From contig NZ_JAAVVW010000003.1 in the NCBI RefSeq assembly GCF_023910625.1, positions 1,426,001 to 1,490,000 on the forward strand: DNA of 64,000 nucleotides. Direction: 5' to 3'. Under the pieces are notes generated by a model. The model saw only the letters and a program-made list of their open reading frames with translations, was not told where the DNA came from and made no database searches. The position numbers and the translations under genes are program-made. Source of the stretch: Limnohabitans sp. (GTDB taxonomy: Bacteria > Pseudomonadota > Gammaproteobacteria > Burkholderiales > Burkholderiaceae_C). Numbering within the stretch: the first letter of the stretch is position 1; the number at the start of each line of letters is the position of its first letter. Shown here piece by piece: positions 51,271 through 61,043 of this stretch.

Positions 51271-52011
51271 ATGAACCCCATGACACGCTCCGACCTGCCC
51301 GCCATCTCCGAGATTTGGGTTTACCTCTCGGGCAGCCCGCTGCTGGCTTTGGTGCTCACGCTCAGCGCTTACCTGATCGGCCTCACCCTATACGAGCGCA
51401 GCCAGCGCAACCCGCTGGCCAACCCGGTGTTGATCGCGGTGGTGCTGGTGTGCCTGAGCATCAGCGTGCTCGACATGCCGTATGCCCAGTACTTTGAAGG
51501 CGCGCAGTTTGTGCACTTCTTGCTCGGCACGGCCACGGTGTCGCTGGCCATTCCCATCTACAAAGGTTTTGCCTCGCTCAAGGGGCGAATGGGTGTGCTG
51601 ATGCTGTCGCTGGTGGCGGGCGGCGTGACCTCGGTGATCACGGCCGTGGGCGTGGCGCGCTGGCTGGGGGTGGACGAAGCCTTGGTGCGCGGTCTGGTGG
51701 CCAAGTCGGTCACCGCGCCGATTGCCATGGGCATTGCCGAACGCGTGCTGGCCTCGCCCACCCTGACCGCCATCTTTGCGGTGAGCACCGGCATTTTGGG
51801 CGCGGTGCTGGGCCGCTATGTGCTGGACGCCTTGCGCATCACGGCCTGGTGGCAGCGCGGTTTTGCTTTGGGTGTGGCCGCCCACGGCATTGGCACCTCT
51901 CGCGCTTTCAGCGTCAATGCCGAAGCCGGGGCCTATGCCAGCCTGGGCATGGGGCTGCACGGCATTGCGGGGGCGGTGCTGATTCCGTATGCAGTGGGTG
52001 GGTGGTTTTGA
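51271..52011 (+). CDS. LrgB/CidB-family membrane protein
   Basis: 246 residues with about seven membrane segments. FLLGTATVSLAIPIYKGFAS, then LVAKSVTAPIAMGIAERV and FALGVAAHGIGTSRAFSVNA are strict LrgB motifs. ATG 51271 has GAGG upstream. Partner of the LrgA-like protein. Confidence 0.94.
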   Translation: MNPMTRSDLPAISEIWVYLSGSPLLALVLTLSAYLIGLTLYERSQRNPLANPVLIAVVLVCLSISVLDMPYAQYFEGAQFVHFLLGTATVSLAIPIYKGFASLKGRMGVLMLSLVAGGVTSVITAVGVARWLGVDEALVRGLVAKSVTAPIAMGIAERVLASPTLTAIFAVSTGILGAVLGRYVLDALRITAWWQRGFALGVAAHGIGTSRAFSVNAEAGAYASLGMGLHGIAGAVLIPYAVGGWF

Positions 52012-52115
52012 TCTTGGATGCGAACTCAGAAGTTGGCCCAATGGATCAAATTTGACAGACATAATCAGTGCTCCCCGAGACACCTTCGCCAATTTCCGTT
52101 GACCGTCCGTGCGCC

Positions 52116-52721
52116 ATGCACCACACCATTTTTGACACCCCCATCGTCAACACCGCCTTGCGCGGTTTCTCGTTGGCATTTCTCAAAGTCACAGGCTGGA
52201 AGGTCGATGGCAGTTTGCCTGCGGGTGTCACCAAATGCGTGGTCATTGCTGCGCCGCACACCAGCAATTGGGATCTGCCCTACACCCTGATGGTGGCGTA
52301 TGTGTTGCGCTTGCAGATTTACTGGATGGGCAAAAGCAGCATCTTCTCGTTTCCCTTTGGTCCGGTCATGCGCTGGCTGGGCGGCATCGCCGTCAACCGT
52401 TCCCAAGCGTCCAACTTGGTGGACTCGTGCGCCCAAGCATTGGTCCAAGCCGAAGGCTCGGTGCACCTGGTGGTGCCCCCCGAAGGCACGCGCAGCAAAA
52501 CGCGCTATTGGAAAACCGGCTTTTATTACATCGCGCTGCAAGCGCAGGTGCCCATCGTGATGGCCTACATGGACTATTCGCGCAAAGTCAGTGGCCTGGG
52601 CCCCCTGTTCTACCCCACGGGCGACATAGATGAGGACATGGTCGCCATCAAGGCGTTTTATGCGCCCTTCAAAGGCAAGAACGCAGAGCAGTTTGAAGCA
52701 CCGCCAGACAAACCAGCTTGA
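52116..52721 (+). CDS. PlsC-like 1-acylglycerol-3-phosphate acyltransferase
   Basis: 201 residues from ATG 52116. APHTSNWD (the HxxxxD acyltransferase motif) near residue 50, GGIAVNR (second motif), VPPEGTRSK (third) and an IVMAYMDYS region (fourth). A single short membrane-associated segment at the start. It transfers acyl chains to a lysolipid; the specific lipid is not known. Confidence 0.9.
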   Translation: MHHTIFDTPIVNTALRGFSLAFLKVTGWKVDGSLPAGVTKCVVIAAPHTSNWDLPYTLMVAYVLRLQIYWMGKSSIFSFPFGPVMRWLGGIAVNRSQASNLVDSCAQALVQAEGSVHLVVPPEGTRSKTRYWKTGFYYIALQAQVPIVMAYMDYSRKVSGLGPLFYPTGDIDEDMVAIKAFYAPFKGKNAEQFEAPPDKPA

Positions 52722-52799
52722 ACTGCGGCAGGGTTGGGGGTTGCCGCTGCGGGTCGGGTGACGGCTGCTCGGCATGAACCGATCAAGAGTCCCAGCCCT

Positions 52800-54011
52800 T
52801 CAGTCCAGCTTGGCCCCCGCCACAAACCAGCGCCCGATCATGGCGCGCTCTTCTTCGGTCAGGCCGGTGGCATTGCCCATGGGCATTTGTTTGGTCACCG
52901 CCACTTGTTGGTAGACGTTTTGCGCGTGTAGCTTGATCTGTTCAGGGCTGTCCAAGCGGACGTTTTTCATTTGCACCTGAGCGTTGTGGCACGACAGACA
53001 ATGCTGACTGACGAGGCTTTGCACCTGGGCAAAGCTCACCGGCTGGACAGGCACTGCAGAGACCTTGGGCGGCGCAGGCCGCAAGGCCACGATCACACCC
53101 AAAATCATCACCACGCCCACCGCCGCAAAAGGCCAGGGGTTGGCCGCGCGGCCCAGGTGGAAGGCATGGCGCTGCACAAAGAACTGGCGAATCAAAGCAC
53201 CCGCCAACATCATCACAAACAGCAGCACCCAGCGGTGTTCGTGCGTGTACAAAAAGCTGTAATGGTTGCTCAGCATCGCAAAGATGACGGGCAGCGTGAA
53301 ATAAGTGTTGTGCACGCTGCGTTGCTTGCCGCGCTTGCCGTGGATGGCCAGCGCATTGGCGTCATAGGATTCACCGGACGTCATGGCGGCCACCACCTTG
53401 CGCTGGCCGGGGATGATCCAGAAGAACACGTTGGCGCTCATGGCGGTCGCGATCATCGCGCCCACCAGCAAAAAGGCGGCGCGCCCTGCAAACAGCTCGT
53501 TGGCCAGCCAGGCACAAAACGCCACGACCACGATCATCAAGCCCGCCACGATCAGCTCGCCGTTTTTTCGGAAGCCAAACACGCGGCAAATGATGTCGTA
53601 AACAAACCAAAAGGCCACCAGCATGCCCACAGCGGCCGAGCCCGCCATAACCGGGGTCCAGTCCATCAGCGACTTGTCGATCAGGAAAGTGCCCGCGTTG
53701 TAAAGATAGAGCACCGTGAACAGCGCGAAACCGGTCAGCCAAGTGGAATAACTTTCCCAATAAAACCAGTGCAGCTTGGTGTGAATGATCTTGGGGGCGA
53801 CCATGTACTTTTGCGGGTTGTAAAAACCGCCGCCGTGCACCGCCCACATGGCGCCGCCTACGCCTTTTTCGAGCAAGTCGGGCGAGTTGGGTTTTTGCAG
53901 GTTGTTGTCCAGAAAGACAAAGTAAAACGAAGAGCCAATCCAGGCGATGGCGGTGATGACGTGCACCCATCGCAGCAACAAATTGGCCCATTCCAGAAAA
54001 TACGATTCCAT
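52800..54011 (-). CDS. puuD: Urate hydroxylase PuuD with cytochrome c domain
   Basis: 403 residues from ATG 54011. N-terminal membrane part (seven to nine segments: WVHVITAIAWIGSSFYFVFL, VHGGGFYNPQKYMVAPK, LHWFYWESYSTWLTGFAL) of the urate oxidase N-terminal type, then a C-terminal cytochrome c domain with heme motif CLSCH and a late Met ligand (QMPMGN). It oxidises urate to 5-hydroxyisourate and passes electrons to the respiratory chain. Next to xdhC. Confidence 0.95.
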   Translation of the reverse strand: MESYFLEWANLLLRWVHVITAIAWIGSSFYFVFLDNNLQKPNSPDLLEKGVGGAMWAVHGGGFYNPQKYMVAPKIIHTKLHWFYWESYSTWLTGFALFTVLYLYNAGTFLIDKSLMDWTPVMAGSAAVGMLVAFWFVYDIICRVFGFRKNGELIVAGLMIVVVAFCAWLANELFAGRAAFLLVGAMIATAMSANVFFWIIPGQRKVVAAMTSGESYDANALAIHGKRGKQRSVHNTYFTLPVIFAMLSNHYSFLYTHEHRWVLLFVMMLAGALIRQFFVQRHAFHLGRAANPWPFAAVGVVMILGVIVALRPAPPKVSAVPVQPVSFAQVQSLVSQHCLSCHNAQVQMKNVRLDSPEQIKLHAQNVYQQVAVTKQMPMGNATGLTEEERAMIGRWFVAGAKLD

Positions 54012-54220
54012 GAAGGATTCTCCAACCTGCTCACCACCGCGGGCCCTGTGAGCGGGTATGCGGTCGCGAACATGTTCCAAGAGGAACCTGCGCCGCTGCG
54101 ACCAGTGCACCGAAGTGTATACAGTTTAAGCTCGCCGATCCAGTTTTGATCAGCGGGCCAATATCGGCGAAAACCAACACCCCTTGACCGCCCCAATGCA
54201 CCTGACATCAGCCATAGCTT

Positions 54221-55048
54221 TCACAGCGTTTGCAAGAGTTGCGCCGCCACGGCCACCGCAATGACCTCTGGCTCCTTGCCGGTGATTCCTGGCACGCCAA
54301 TCGGACAGGTGATGTGCCCGAGTTCATCGGCAGTGAACCCCCGGTCTTGCAATCGGTGCCTGAAGGTGGCCCATTTGGTTTGGCTGCCGATCAGGCCCAC
54401 AAAAGGCAGATCACCCCGCTCGCGCTGACGCCTGAGGCAAGCGACCACGATGTCGAGGTCTTCTGCATGGCTGAAGCTCATGATCAGCACCCTGCTGCCT
54501 GCGGCCAGATCGGCCACGGCCGCTTGCACCGGGTTGGAGTGTTCGCATTCCACACCCTCGGGTACATCAACCGGAAAAATCTCGTCGCGACTGTCCACCC
54601 AGCGCACGGCAAAGGGCAAGGGCACCAGAGTATGGACCAGGGCCTTTCCCACATGTCCACCGCCAAACAGCGTGAGCGGGGTGCGCGCAGGCATCAACTG
54701 CGTTCGCAAGCGCGGCACGTCGGCAGCCTCGACCCGCTCGAAAGCCAACTCGACCACGCCACCGCAACACTGCCCCAAACTGGGGCCCAAAACCTGACGC
54801 AAAACCGTTTTTTCGGTCTGCCCAAGCAGCAAACGCTGCGCATGCGCGATCGCCTGCATCTCCAGGTGCCCACCCCCAATGGTGCCCTCCATGCCCTGGG
54901 CAGACACCATCATGTGCGTGCCTGGCCCTCGCGGCACGGATCCCTGCGTGGCCTGCACACTGACCAACACGGCTTTGTCGGAAGCAAGCAGCTTCAATGC
55001 TTTTTCAATCCAATTCACACTATGGGGTCCATTCAAAGTTAAGGCCAT
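54221..55048 (-). CDS. xdhC: Xanthine dehydrogenase accessory factor XdhC
   Basis: 275 residues from ATG 55048. ATQGSVPRGPGTHMMVSAQG, then EGTIGGGHLEMQAI, GQCCGGVVELAFE, and a Rossmann part LTLFGGGHVGKALVHTL and LIGSQTKWATFRHRL. It loads sulfurated molybdenum cofactor onto XdhB. It is split from xdhAB by two transporter genes. No gene was seen in 54012-54220. Confidence 0.94.
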   Translation of the reverse strand: MALTLNGPHSVNWIEKALKLLASDKAVLVSVQATQGSVPRGPGTHMMVSAQGMEGTIGGGHLEMQAIAHAQRLLLGQTEKTVLRQVLGPSLGQCCGGVVELAFERVEAADVPRLRTQLMPARTPLTLFGGGHVGKALVHTLVPLPFAVRWVDSRDEIFPVDVPEGVECEHSNPVQAAVADLAAGSRVLIMSFSHAEDLDIVVACLRRQRERGDLPFVGLIGSQTKWATFRHRLQDRGFTADELGHITCPIGVPGITGKEPEVIAVAVAAQLLQTL

Positions 55049-55125
55049 TGGCTGACTTGCCCGCTCAAGCCTGTCAATGCCACAATCAACAGCCACGAAG
55101 AGTATGCCAAGGACAAAGGCTCACC

Positions 55126-55659
55126 ATGACGCAACGTTCGAGTCAGATGCACAAGCAAGTCAAAAGCTTTTTTTCGGTGCTGGGTACTGCAGCTTTGGGG
55201 GTCTTGATCGGATGCAGCACACCACCCCCAGCCGTTACTACACCGCCGCCGCTACCAGCAGCACCGCCTTCGCCGGTCGTACAGGTTCCAGAGCCTATCA
55301 TCCCACCTGCCGGTCCCACATCACTGGCCCGCAGCAGCAGGGAGTACCGCAAGGACGCTGCTGGCCATTTGTACGGCCTGCATGCACAACGCATCTACAA
55401 AGGCCGCATGCCCCCCTTGCTCGAAGCCGTGGGGGTGCTGAATGTGGACATCGACCAAAAAGGTTCGGTGAAAGCGGTCCACTGGATGCGAGCGCCCAAG
55501 CATGCGCCGCACGTCATGGCAGAGATCGAGCGCATGGTCAATTCCTCTGCACCTTACCCGGTGCCCAAGTACATGAGCCAGGTCACCTACACCGATGTAT
55601 GGCTTTGGCACAAAAGCGGCAAGTTTCAGCTCGACACACTGACCGAGGGACAGGACTGA
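55126..55659 (+). CDS. Proline-rich lipoprotein, possible TonB-C-like fold
   Basis: 177 residues from ATG 55126. Lipoprotein signal VLGTAALGVLIGC (Cys about 27), then a Pro-rich spacer (PPPAVTTPPPLPAAPPSP) and a 110-residue domain (YRKDAAGHLYGLHAQRIYKG, then LNVDIDQKGSVKAVHWMRAP) that recalls the TonB C-terminal fold. Function unknown; an envelope role is likely. Confidence 0.8.
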   Translation: MTQRSSQMHKQVKSFFSVLGTAALGVLIGCSTPPPAVTTPPPLPAAPPSPVVQVPEPIIPPAGPTSLARSSREYRKDAAGHLYGLHAQRIYKGRMPPLLEAVGVLNVDIDQKGSVKAVHWMRAPKHAPHVMAEIERMVNSSAPYPVPKYMSQVTYTDVWLWHKSGKFQLDTLTEGQD

Positions 55660-55711
55660 TCAGAACCCTTGGGTGCGCTGAGGTCTGGCACTCTCCGGCT
55701 GAAGGCAAGGC

Positions 55712-56944
55712 TCAGGCCGGCGTCGTCTGCTCGTGCGACGCGCCGGGCAGCAAAGTCAAAATGAGCGTGGTGGCCACCGAAAACCCCGCCAGCAGCAAGA
55801 GCGAGTTGCCAAACCCCATGGCCTTGACGACCGGCCCCAAAGCCCAGACCGACAAAGAGCTGACCGCGAATGACACGCCCAGACGCATGCCCGACACGCG
55901 CGAACGCAAGCGATCGTCCACATACCGGGCGATCATGTAATCGGTGAAAGGAATGGCGCCAAAGATGAACACCATCACGCCCGTCAATGCCACAAACAAC
56001 CACCAGCCTTGGGCCTGAGAGGCCAAGATCAGCATGGGAATCTGCGCCAAGACCATGAACATGAAAAAGTGTTTGAGCGGAAAACGGTTGATCAGGTGCC
56101 CCACCACCACCTGGGCCACCGAGGCCACGGCGTAGACCAGCGCCAGCAACAGGCCCAAGCTGGCGGGGTCTTCCATGACGCCCACAAAGCGCTCGGTGAT
56201 CAAAGGTCCGTTGCCGTTGGTGGTGAAGTTGAACAGCACGCTGCTGGTGATAGCCGCTGCCGTCATGACCACCAGCGCACGCGCCAACATGGGCGCGGGC
56301 AGGCTGACCTTGGCGCCGCCCTTGCGCTTGGCAGGAGAGGATAACTCTTGCGGGCAAGTGCGGGCAAACACCCAGCCGCAGACCAAGGCCACCACACCGG
56401 GCAGAACAAAAGCCGCCCGCCAGCCGAACCACTGGATCAAAAAACCGGTGAGCAAGGCAGCCACCGCCACGCCCAGATTGCCTGAGAGCCCATTGAAGCC
56501 AATGGTTGCGCCCGGGTTGGACGAGCGTTCCAGGAGCATCGGAATGCCCACCGGGTGGTAAATCGAAGCGAACACGCCGATCAGCGTGAGGCTTGTGGCC
56601 AGTTGCCAAGGCGTTTGGGTGAACGCCGTGAGGATAGACGCTGCGCCAATGCCAAAAAAGAAAATCAGCATCATGCTGCGGCGGCCCCACAAATCCCCCA
56701 AGCGACCGGCGGGCAAAGAACCCAGACCGAACATGAAAAACGCCCCTGCGCCGTAAGGCATCAGGTCTTGCCATTGGGCCAGGCCCATGTCGGTCGCGAT
56801 GGTGCTGACCGCCGCCGCAAAAATCAGCAAGAACAAATGGTCCAAGGCGTGCGCGATGTTGAGCAGGCCCCGCACCACGCGGGGGTGGTCAGCGGGTGGT
56901 TCTGGCACAGTGGCCGCAGAAGAGGTCAAGGTCGTCATGGTCAA
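55712..56944 (-). CDS. Major-facilitator-superfamily transporter (FSR-like)
   Basis: 410 residues with 12 membrane segments; the MFS loop motif is GRLGDLWGRRS (about 80-90). HALDHLFLLIFAAAVSTIAT and ASIYHPVGIPMLLERS resemble the fosmidomycin-resistance-like group. It lies between xdhC and xdhAB, so purine or drug export is possible; no substrate shown. Confidence 0.88.
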   Translation of the reverse strand: MTMTTLTSSAATVPEPPADHPRVVRGLLNIAHALDHLFLLIFAAAVSTIATDMGLAQWQDLMPYGAGAFFMFGLGSLPAGRLGDLWGRRSMMLIFFFGIGAASILTAFTQTPWQLATSLTLIGVFASIYHPVGIPMLLERSSNPGATIGFNGLSGNLGVAVAALLTGFLIQWFGWRAAFVLPGVVALVCGWVFARTCPQELSSPAKRKGGAKVSLPAPMLARALVVMTAAAITSSVLFNFTTNGNGPLITERFVGVMEDPASLGLLLALVYAVASVAQVVVGHLINRFPLKHFFMFMVLAQIPMLILASQAQGWWLFVALTGVMVFIFGAIPFTDYMIARYVDDRLRSRVSGMRLGVSFAVSSLSVWALGPVVKAMGFGNSLLLLAGFSVATTLILTLLPGASHEQTTPA

Positions 56945-57057
56945 TTTCAGCTTTCAGACACAGGCGTATTGACCCGGGCCAGGATGCACCAGCACTGTGC
57001 GCCCACGGCCGATTGGACGCTGTCGCTTTGGTCACAGCAGGGCTCATCGTGCTCGCG

Positions 57058-58332
57058 TCACAAAGGTGCATTGGCCGGGGCTTTGCGGTCCCAAATGTGC
57101 GCACGCCAATACACCGCCATGGCCCCAGTGAACAGCAAGCCCAAGACCGAATACATGCCGGCTGTGGCGGCATAGCCCCAGCGGTCAATCAGCGGCCCAG
57201 ACATCAACAGGCCCAATGGCAAACCCCAGATGGCCAGCATGCGCATGCCCATCACACGGCCCCGGTAGGCGGGCTCTGTGGCGCGCAGCATCACGGCGGC
57301 CAGTGGCGTCATGGTCAGGCTTTGTGCCAGGCCGGCCAACCACAGCAAGGCCATGCCCATGCCCAGATGCGTGCTGAAGGCGAACAGCACATCCACCGCA
57401 AACCAAACCGCCCCGGCCAGCACCATGGTTTGCGCAGCGCGAAACGCAAAGCGGTGCGAACTGAGCACCACCGAGCCCACCAGACCGCCAAAAGCAAAGC
57501 TGGCACCCAGCCAGCCCAGCCCCGTCTGGTCGGTCAGGTAAATGTTTTTGGCGACATAGGGCAGCAAGCCCAAAGAGAAGGGAAAGGCCAGCAGGTTGGC
57601 CAAAAACGCCAAGGCCATGGCGGCCATCAGCACCGGGCGAGTCCACACATAGCCAAAGGCCAGCTGCAAGTCGCGCACGGGCGACAGGCGCGGGGCATCT
57701 TTGACGGCTGTTTGTGCAGGTCCATCCGAGACGCCGCGCGACAGCACAAAACTGAGGGTGTAAAGCGCTGTGATCAGCGCGTAAGCCCAAGTCATGCCCA
57801 GCCAGGCGACCACACCCGCACCGGCCAATGCACCCGCAATGCGGGCCGAATCCGAGGTGATGCGCGAAATGCCCAGTGTGCCCAGCAAATGCCGGGGCGG
57901 CAAAGTCTGCGCAATCAAGGCGTTGCGCATCATCATGTCCGACGGCCGCACCAGTCCAGCCAAAGCGGCCATGAACAGCACGATCATGGGGGTGAGGGCC
58001 TGCAACCAGGCCAGCAGCATGAAGGTGGCGGCCAGCGCCGCATACAGGGCACGCGACCAATACAGCATGCGGCGGTAACCCAGCCGATCGCCCACCACGC
58101 CAAACATGGGAGAAACCAAAGAACCCAAGTATTGCAACGAGCCAAACACCACCAGCATCATCACCGAGCCCGACTCGACCAGGATGAACCAGCCCAGCAC
58201 GATGGTCTCCATCTCAAATGCCCAGGATGTGGCCAGATCGGCAGGCCACTGGAAGCGAAAACTCCGCACCCGGAAAGGGTCGCGCCAGTGCATGGCGGTT
58301 GGGGTTTCAGCCGTCGGCGTGCCCTGGCTCAC
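57058..58332 (-). CDS. Major-facilitator-superfamily transporter (MFS_3/EntS-like)
   Basis: 424 residues, 12 membrane segments: RSFRFQWPADLATSWAFEME, GVVGDRLGYRRMLYWSRAL, then RVMGMRMLAIWGLPLGLLMSG in the second half. This layout matches EntS-type exporters. Substrate unknown. Confidence 0.88.
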   Translation of the reverse strand: MSQGTPTAETPTAMHWRDPFRVRSFRFQWPADLATSWAFEMETIVLGWFILVESGSVMMLVVFGSLQYLGSLVSPMFGVVGDRLGYRRMLYWSRALYAALAATFMLLAWLQALTPMIVLFMAALAGLVRPSDMMMRNALIAQTLPPRHLLGTLGISRITSDSARIAGALAGAGVVAWLGMTWAYALITALYTLSFVLSRGVSDGPAQTAVKDAPRLSPVRDLQLAFGYVWTRPVLMAAMALAFLANLLAFPFSLGLLPYVAKNIYLTDQTGLGWLGASFAFGGLVGSVVLSSHRFAFRAAQTMVLAGAVWFAVDVLFAFSTHLGMGMALLWLAGLAQSLTMTPLAAVMLRATEPAYRGRVMGMRMLAIWGLPLGLLMSGPLIDRWGYAATAGMYSVLGLLFTGAMAVYWRAHIWDRKAPANAPL

Positions 58333-58410
58333 AGCCGTGGCCCTGCGCAGAACAAAGTGAGGGGAAACAGCGCACAGTGGCCGGGGCGCGGGCGCAGGCC
58401 ACTCATGCGC

Positions 58411-58593
58411 TCAGTCCTGCCCGGCGCGCAGTGACTGCGGGGTGGTGTCGCTCTTGGCAAGGCGGTCTGGCTGCGCCGCAGGCTCGGGCATGAAGCACAT
58501 CTTCTCGCCATCCCAGCGCTGGCCGCACCAGCACAGGCCTTCGGCGTTGATGATGCAAGTGCCGGTGCCGCAGCACCGTGGATCGTCTGACAT
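58411..58593 (-). CDS. Small Cys-rich protein downstream of xdhB
   Basis: 60 residues from ATG 58593: MSDDPRCCGTGTCIINAEG, then LCWCGQRWDGEKMCF, with seven Cys in CC-x3-C and CxC arrangements. A metal-binding role is likely. It follows xdhB by 25 bases in the same operon. No function known. Confidence 0.75.
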   Translation of the reverse strand: MSDDPRCCGTGTCIINAEGLCWCGQRWDGEKMCFMPEPAAQPDRLAKSDTTPQSLRAGQD

Positions 58594-58618
58594 GGGGCTG
58601 CTCCTAAAAATCAAGACC

Positions 58619-60979
58619 TCACAGCCCTGCAGTGGCCTTGGCTTTTTCGCAAGCCATCAGGATGCGTTCGGGCGTAGCTGGGGCGTCCATGTAGACCACG
58701 GCTTTGTGGTCGGCGCTGGCCGCCACAGCATCGCGCAAGGCGAAGAATGCCGAAAGACCCAACATCAAAGGCGGCTCGCCGGTGGCCTTGCTGTTGAAAG
58801 GCGTGGGTTTCAAGTTGGCGTTGTCGAACAAGCTCACATTGAAATGCTCTGGAATGTCGCCCGCCACCGGAATCTTGTAAGTGCTGGGGCCGTGGGTGAG
58901 CAGCTTGCCCTTTTTGTCCCAAATGCACTCTTCCATGGTCAGCCAACCCATGCCTTGCACATAAGCGCCTTCGATCTGGCCCCTGTCCAATGCGGGGTTG
59001 ATGCTGCGGCCCACGTCGTGCACGATGTCCACGGCTTTGAGCCACCACTCGCCGGTGCGGGTGTCGATTTCGACTTCGCTCACGGCCGCGCCGTAGCAGT
59101 AGTAATAAAACGCACGGCCATTCAGGGTCGCGAAGTCGTATTTGATTTCGGGCGTCATGTAGAAACCCGTGACCGACAAGCCCACACGTTCCATGTACGC
59201 TTGTTTGGTCAAATCGGCCCACTTGACGGATTTGCTGCCACCATGGACTTCGTTATTCGCGAAAGTCACATCACCTTCAGCACAGCCCAACATGCGGGCC
59301 GCCACGGGCTTCAAGCGCTCACGCATTTGCATCGTCGCATTCATGATGGCCGCGCCGTTGATGTCGGCACCGCTCGAAGCCGAAGTGGCCGAAGCGTTGG
59401 GCACTTTTTGTGAATCGGTGGCGGTGATGCGCACATGGTCCACGCTGATGCCCAAACCATCGGCACACACCTGCGCCATCTTGGTGTTGAGGCCTTGGCC
59501 CATTTCGGTGCCGCCGTGGTTGCAGCTGACCGAGCCGTCCATGTAAATCACCAGCAGCGCGCCGCCTTGGTTCAGGTGCGTGGCGGTGAAGCTGATGCCG
59601 AACTTCAAAGGCACGAGCGCCATGCCGCGCTTGCGGGTTTTGCTCCTGGCGTTGAAGGCTTGCACCTCGGCGCGACGCTCGGCGTATTTCGATTCCTGCT
59701 CCACCTGATCGATCACCTGGTCACCCACCCAGTCTTCAATCAACTGGTTGTATTGGGTGGTCATGGTGTCGGGCGTGCCGCTGATGGCGGGGTCTTTGTA
59801 GAGGTTGAGCTTGCGCACTTCCAAAGGGTCTTTGCCCAAAGTCATCGCAATCTCGTCCATCACCGTCTCGATCCCGAACATGCCTTGTGGCCCGCCAAAG
59901 CCACGGAAAGCGGTGGCGCTTTGCGTGTTGGTTTTGCAGCGGTGGCTGACCAGCTTGAGCGCGGGCAGGTGGTAAGTGTTGTCGATGTGCAAGCAAGCAC
60001 GGTCGTTCACCGGGCCCGAATAGTCGGTGCTGTAACCGCAGCGCGACATGAGCGTGATGTTGGCACCCAAAACGCGGCCGTTGTCGTCAAAGCCCACTTC
60101 GTAATCGATGCGGAAATCGTGGCGCTTGCCGGTGATGGTCATGTCGTCATCGCGGTTCACGCGCAGCTTGACGGGCTTTTGCAGTTTGAACGCGGCCAAT
60201 GCAGCGCTTTGGCTGAAGATGCTGGCGTTGCCTTCTTTGCCGCCAAAGCCGCCACCCATGCGGCGGCAAATTACCTCCACATCGTTGGTGTGCAGGTTCA
60301 GGGCGTGTGCGGCTTCGCGCTGGTTGCCATCGGGGTGCTGGGTCGACACGTACAGCGTGAGCTGACCGTCTTCCTTGGGCACCGCGTAAGTGATTTGACC
60401 TTCCAGGTAAAACTGCTCTTGTTGGCCGGTGCGGGTGCTGCCTTTGATTGTGTGCGGTGCATTGGCAATCGCCGCTGCTGCGTCACCGCGTGTGATGCCC
60501 TTGGGCGGCATGATGAAACTGTTGGCCGCCATCGCCTCTTCGATCGTCAAGATGGGCGTGAGTTCTTTCACCAGCACCTTGGCTTTGTGGGCGGCTTCGC
60601 GGGCATAGAGCATGTCGCGCGCCACGACCACAGCCACGGCCTGCCCCACAAACTCGACCTTGCCAGCGGCCAGGAACGGGTCGTCATGGACGATGGGGCC
60701 GCAGTTGTTTTCACCGGGGATGTCTTTGGCGGTGTAGACCGCCACAACGCCGTGCTCTTTCAAAATCGCTGCGCGGTCGATGCCGTCGCCGATCAACTCG
60801 CCATGCGCCACGGGCGACAAGATGAGCGCGGCGTACAAAGTGCCTGCGTGCTCAGGAATGTCGTCGATGTAGGTGGCCGAGCCGGTCACATGCAGGTGCG
60901 CGGACTCGTGAACGATGTCAGTGCCTTGCTGAACGCCCGAAACAGGCAACAGGTTTTTGAGTGCGGTAGGAGCGTTCAT
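58619..60979 (-). CDS. xdhB: Xanthine dehydrogenase molybdopterin-binding subunit
   Basis: 786 residues from ATG 60979. Molybdenum-site motifs: RRMGGGFGGKEGN, TATAFRGFGGPQGMF-type (SATAFRGFGGPQGM here), NHGGTEMGQGLNTKMAQVCA, and ATGEPPLMLGLSAFFALRDA, where the late Glu is part of the GEPP catalytic motif. It oxidises hypoxanthine and xanthine to urate with XdhA. The gene follows xdhA by 64 bases. Confidence 0.96.
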   Translation of the reverse strand: MNAPTALKNLLPVSGVQQGTDIVHESAHLHVTGSATYIDDIPEHAGTLYAALILSPVAHGELIGDGIDRAAILKEHGVVAVYTAKDIPGENNCGPIVHDDPFLAAGKVEFVGQAVAVVVARDMLYAREAAHKAKVLVKELTPILTIEEAMAANSFIMPPKGITRGDAAAAIANAPHTIKGSTRTGQQEQFYLEGQITYAVPKEDGQLTLYVSTQHPDGNQREAAHALNLHTNDVEVICRRMGGGFGGKEGNASIFSQSAALAAFKLQKPVKLRVNRDDDMTITGKRHDFRIDYEVGFDDNGRVLGANITLMSRCGYSTDYSGPVNDRACLHIDNTYHLPALKLVSHRCKTNTQSATAFRGFGGPQGMFGIETVMDEIAMTLGKDPLEVRKLNLYKDPAISGTPDTMTTQYNQLIEDWVGDQVIDQVEQESKYAERRAEVQAFNARSKTRKRGMALVPLKFGISFTATHLNQGGALLVIYMDGSVSCNHGGTEMGQGLNTKMAQVCADGLGISVDHVRITATDSQKVPNASATSASSGADINGAAIMNATMQMRERLKPVAARMLGCAEGDVTFANNEVHGGSKSVKWADLTKQAYMERVGLSVTGFYMTPEIKYDFATLNGRAFYYYCYGAAVSEVEIDTRTGEWWLKAVDIVHDVGRSINPALDRGQIEGAYVQGMGWLTMEECIWDKKGKLLTHGPSTYKIPVAGDIPEHFNVSLFDNANLKPTPFNSKATGEPPLMLGLSAFFALRDAVAASADHKAVVYMDAPATPERILMACEKAKATAGL

Positions 60980-61043
60980 TCTTGCCTCTAGAGTGAGGGG
61001 GCAGAGCAAATTTGCTGCGCAAATATTGGTCTATCCCCAGGTT

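Noticed and set aside
59435-60991. 518-codon plus-strand frame opposite xdhB
   Set aside because: Antisense to a strongly conserved gene; composition rich in His/Val/Gly typical of reverse-strand GC frames.
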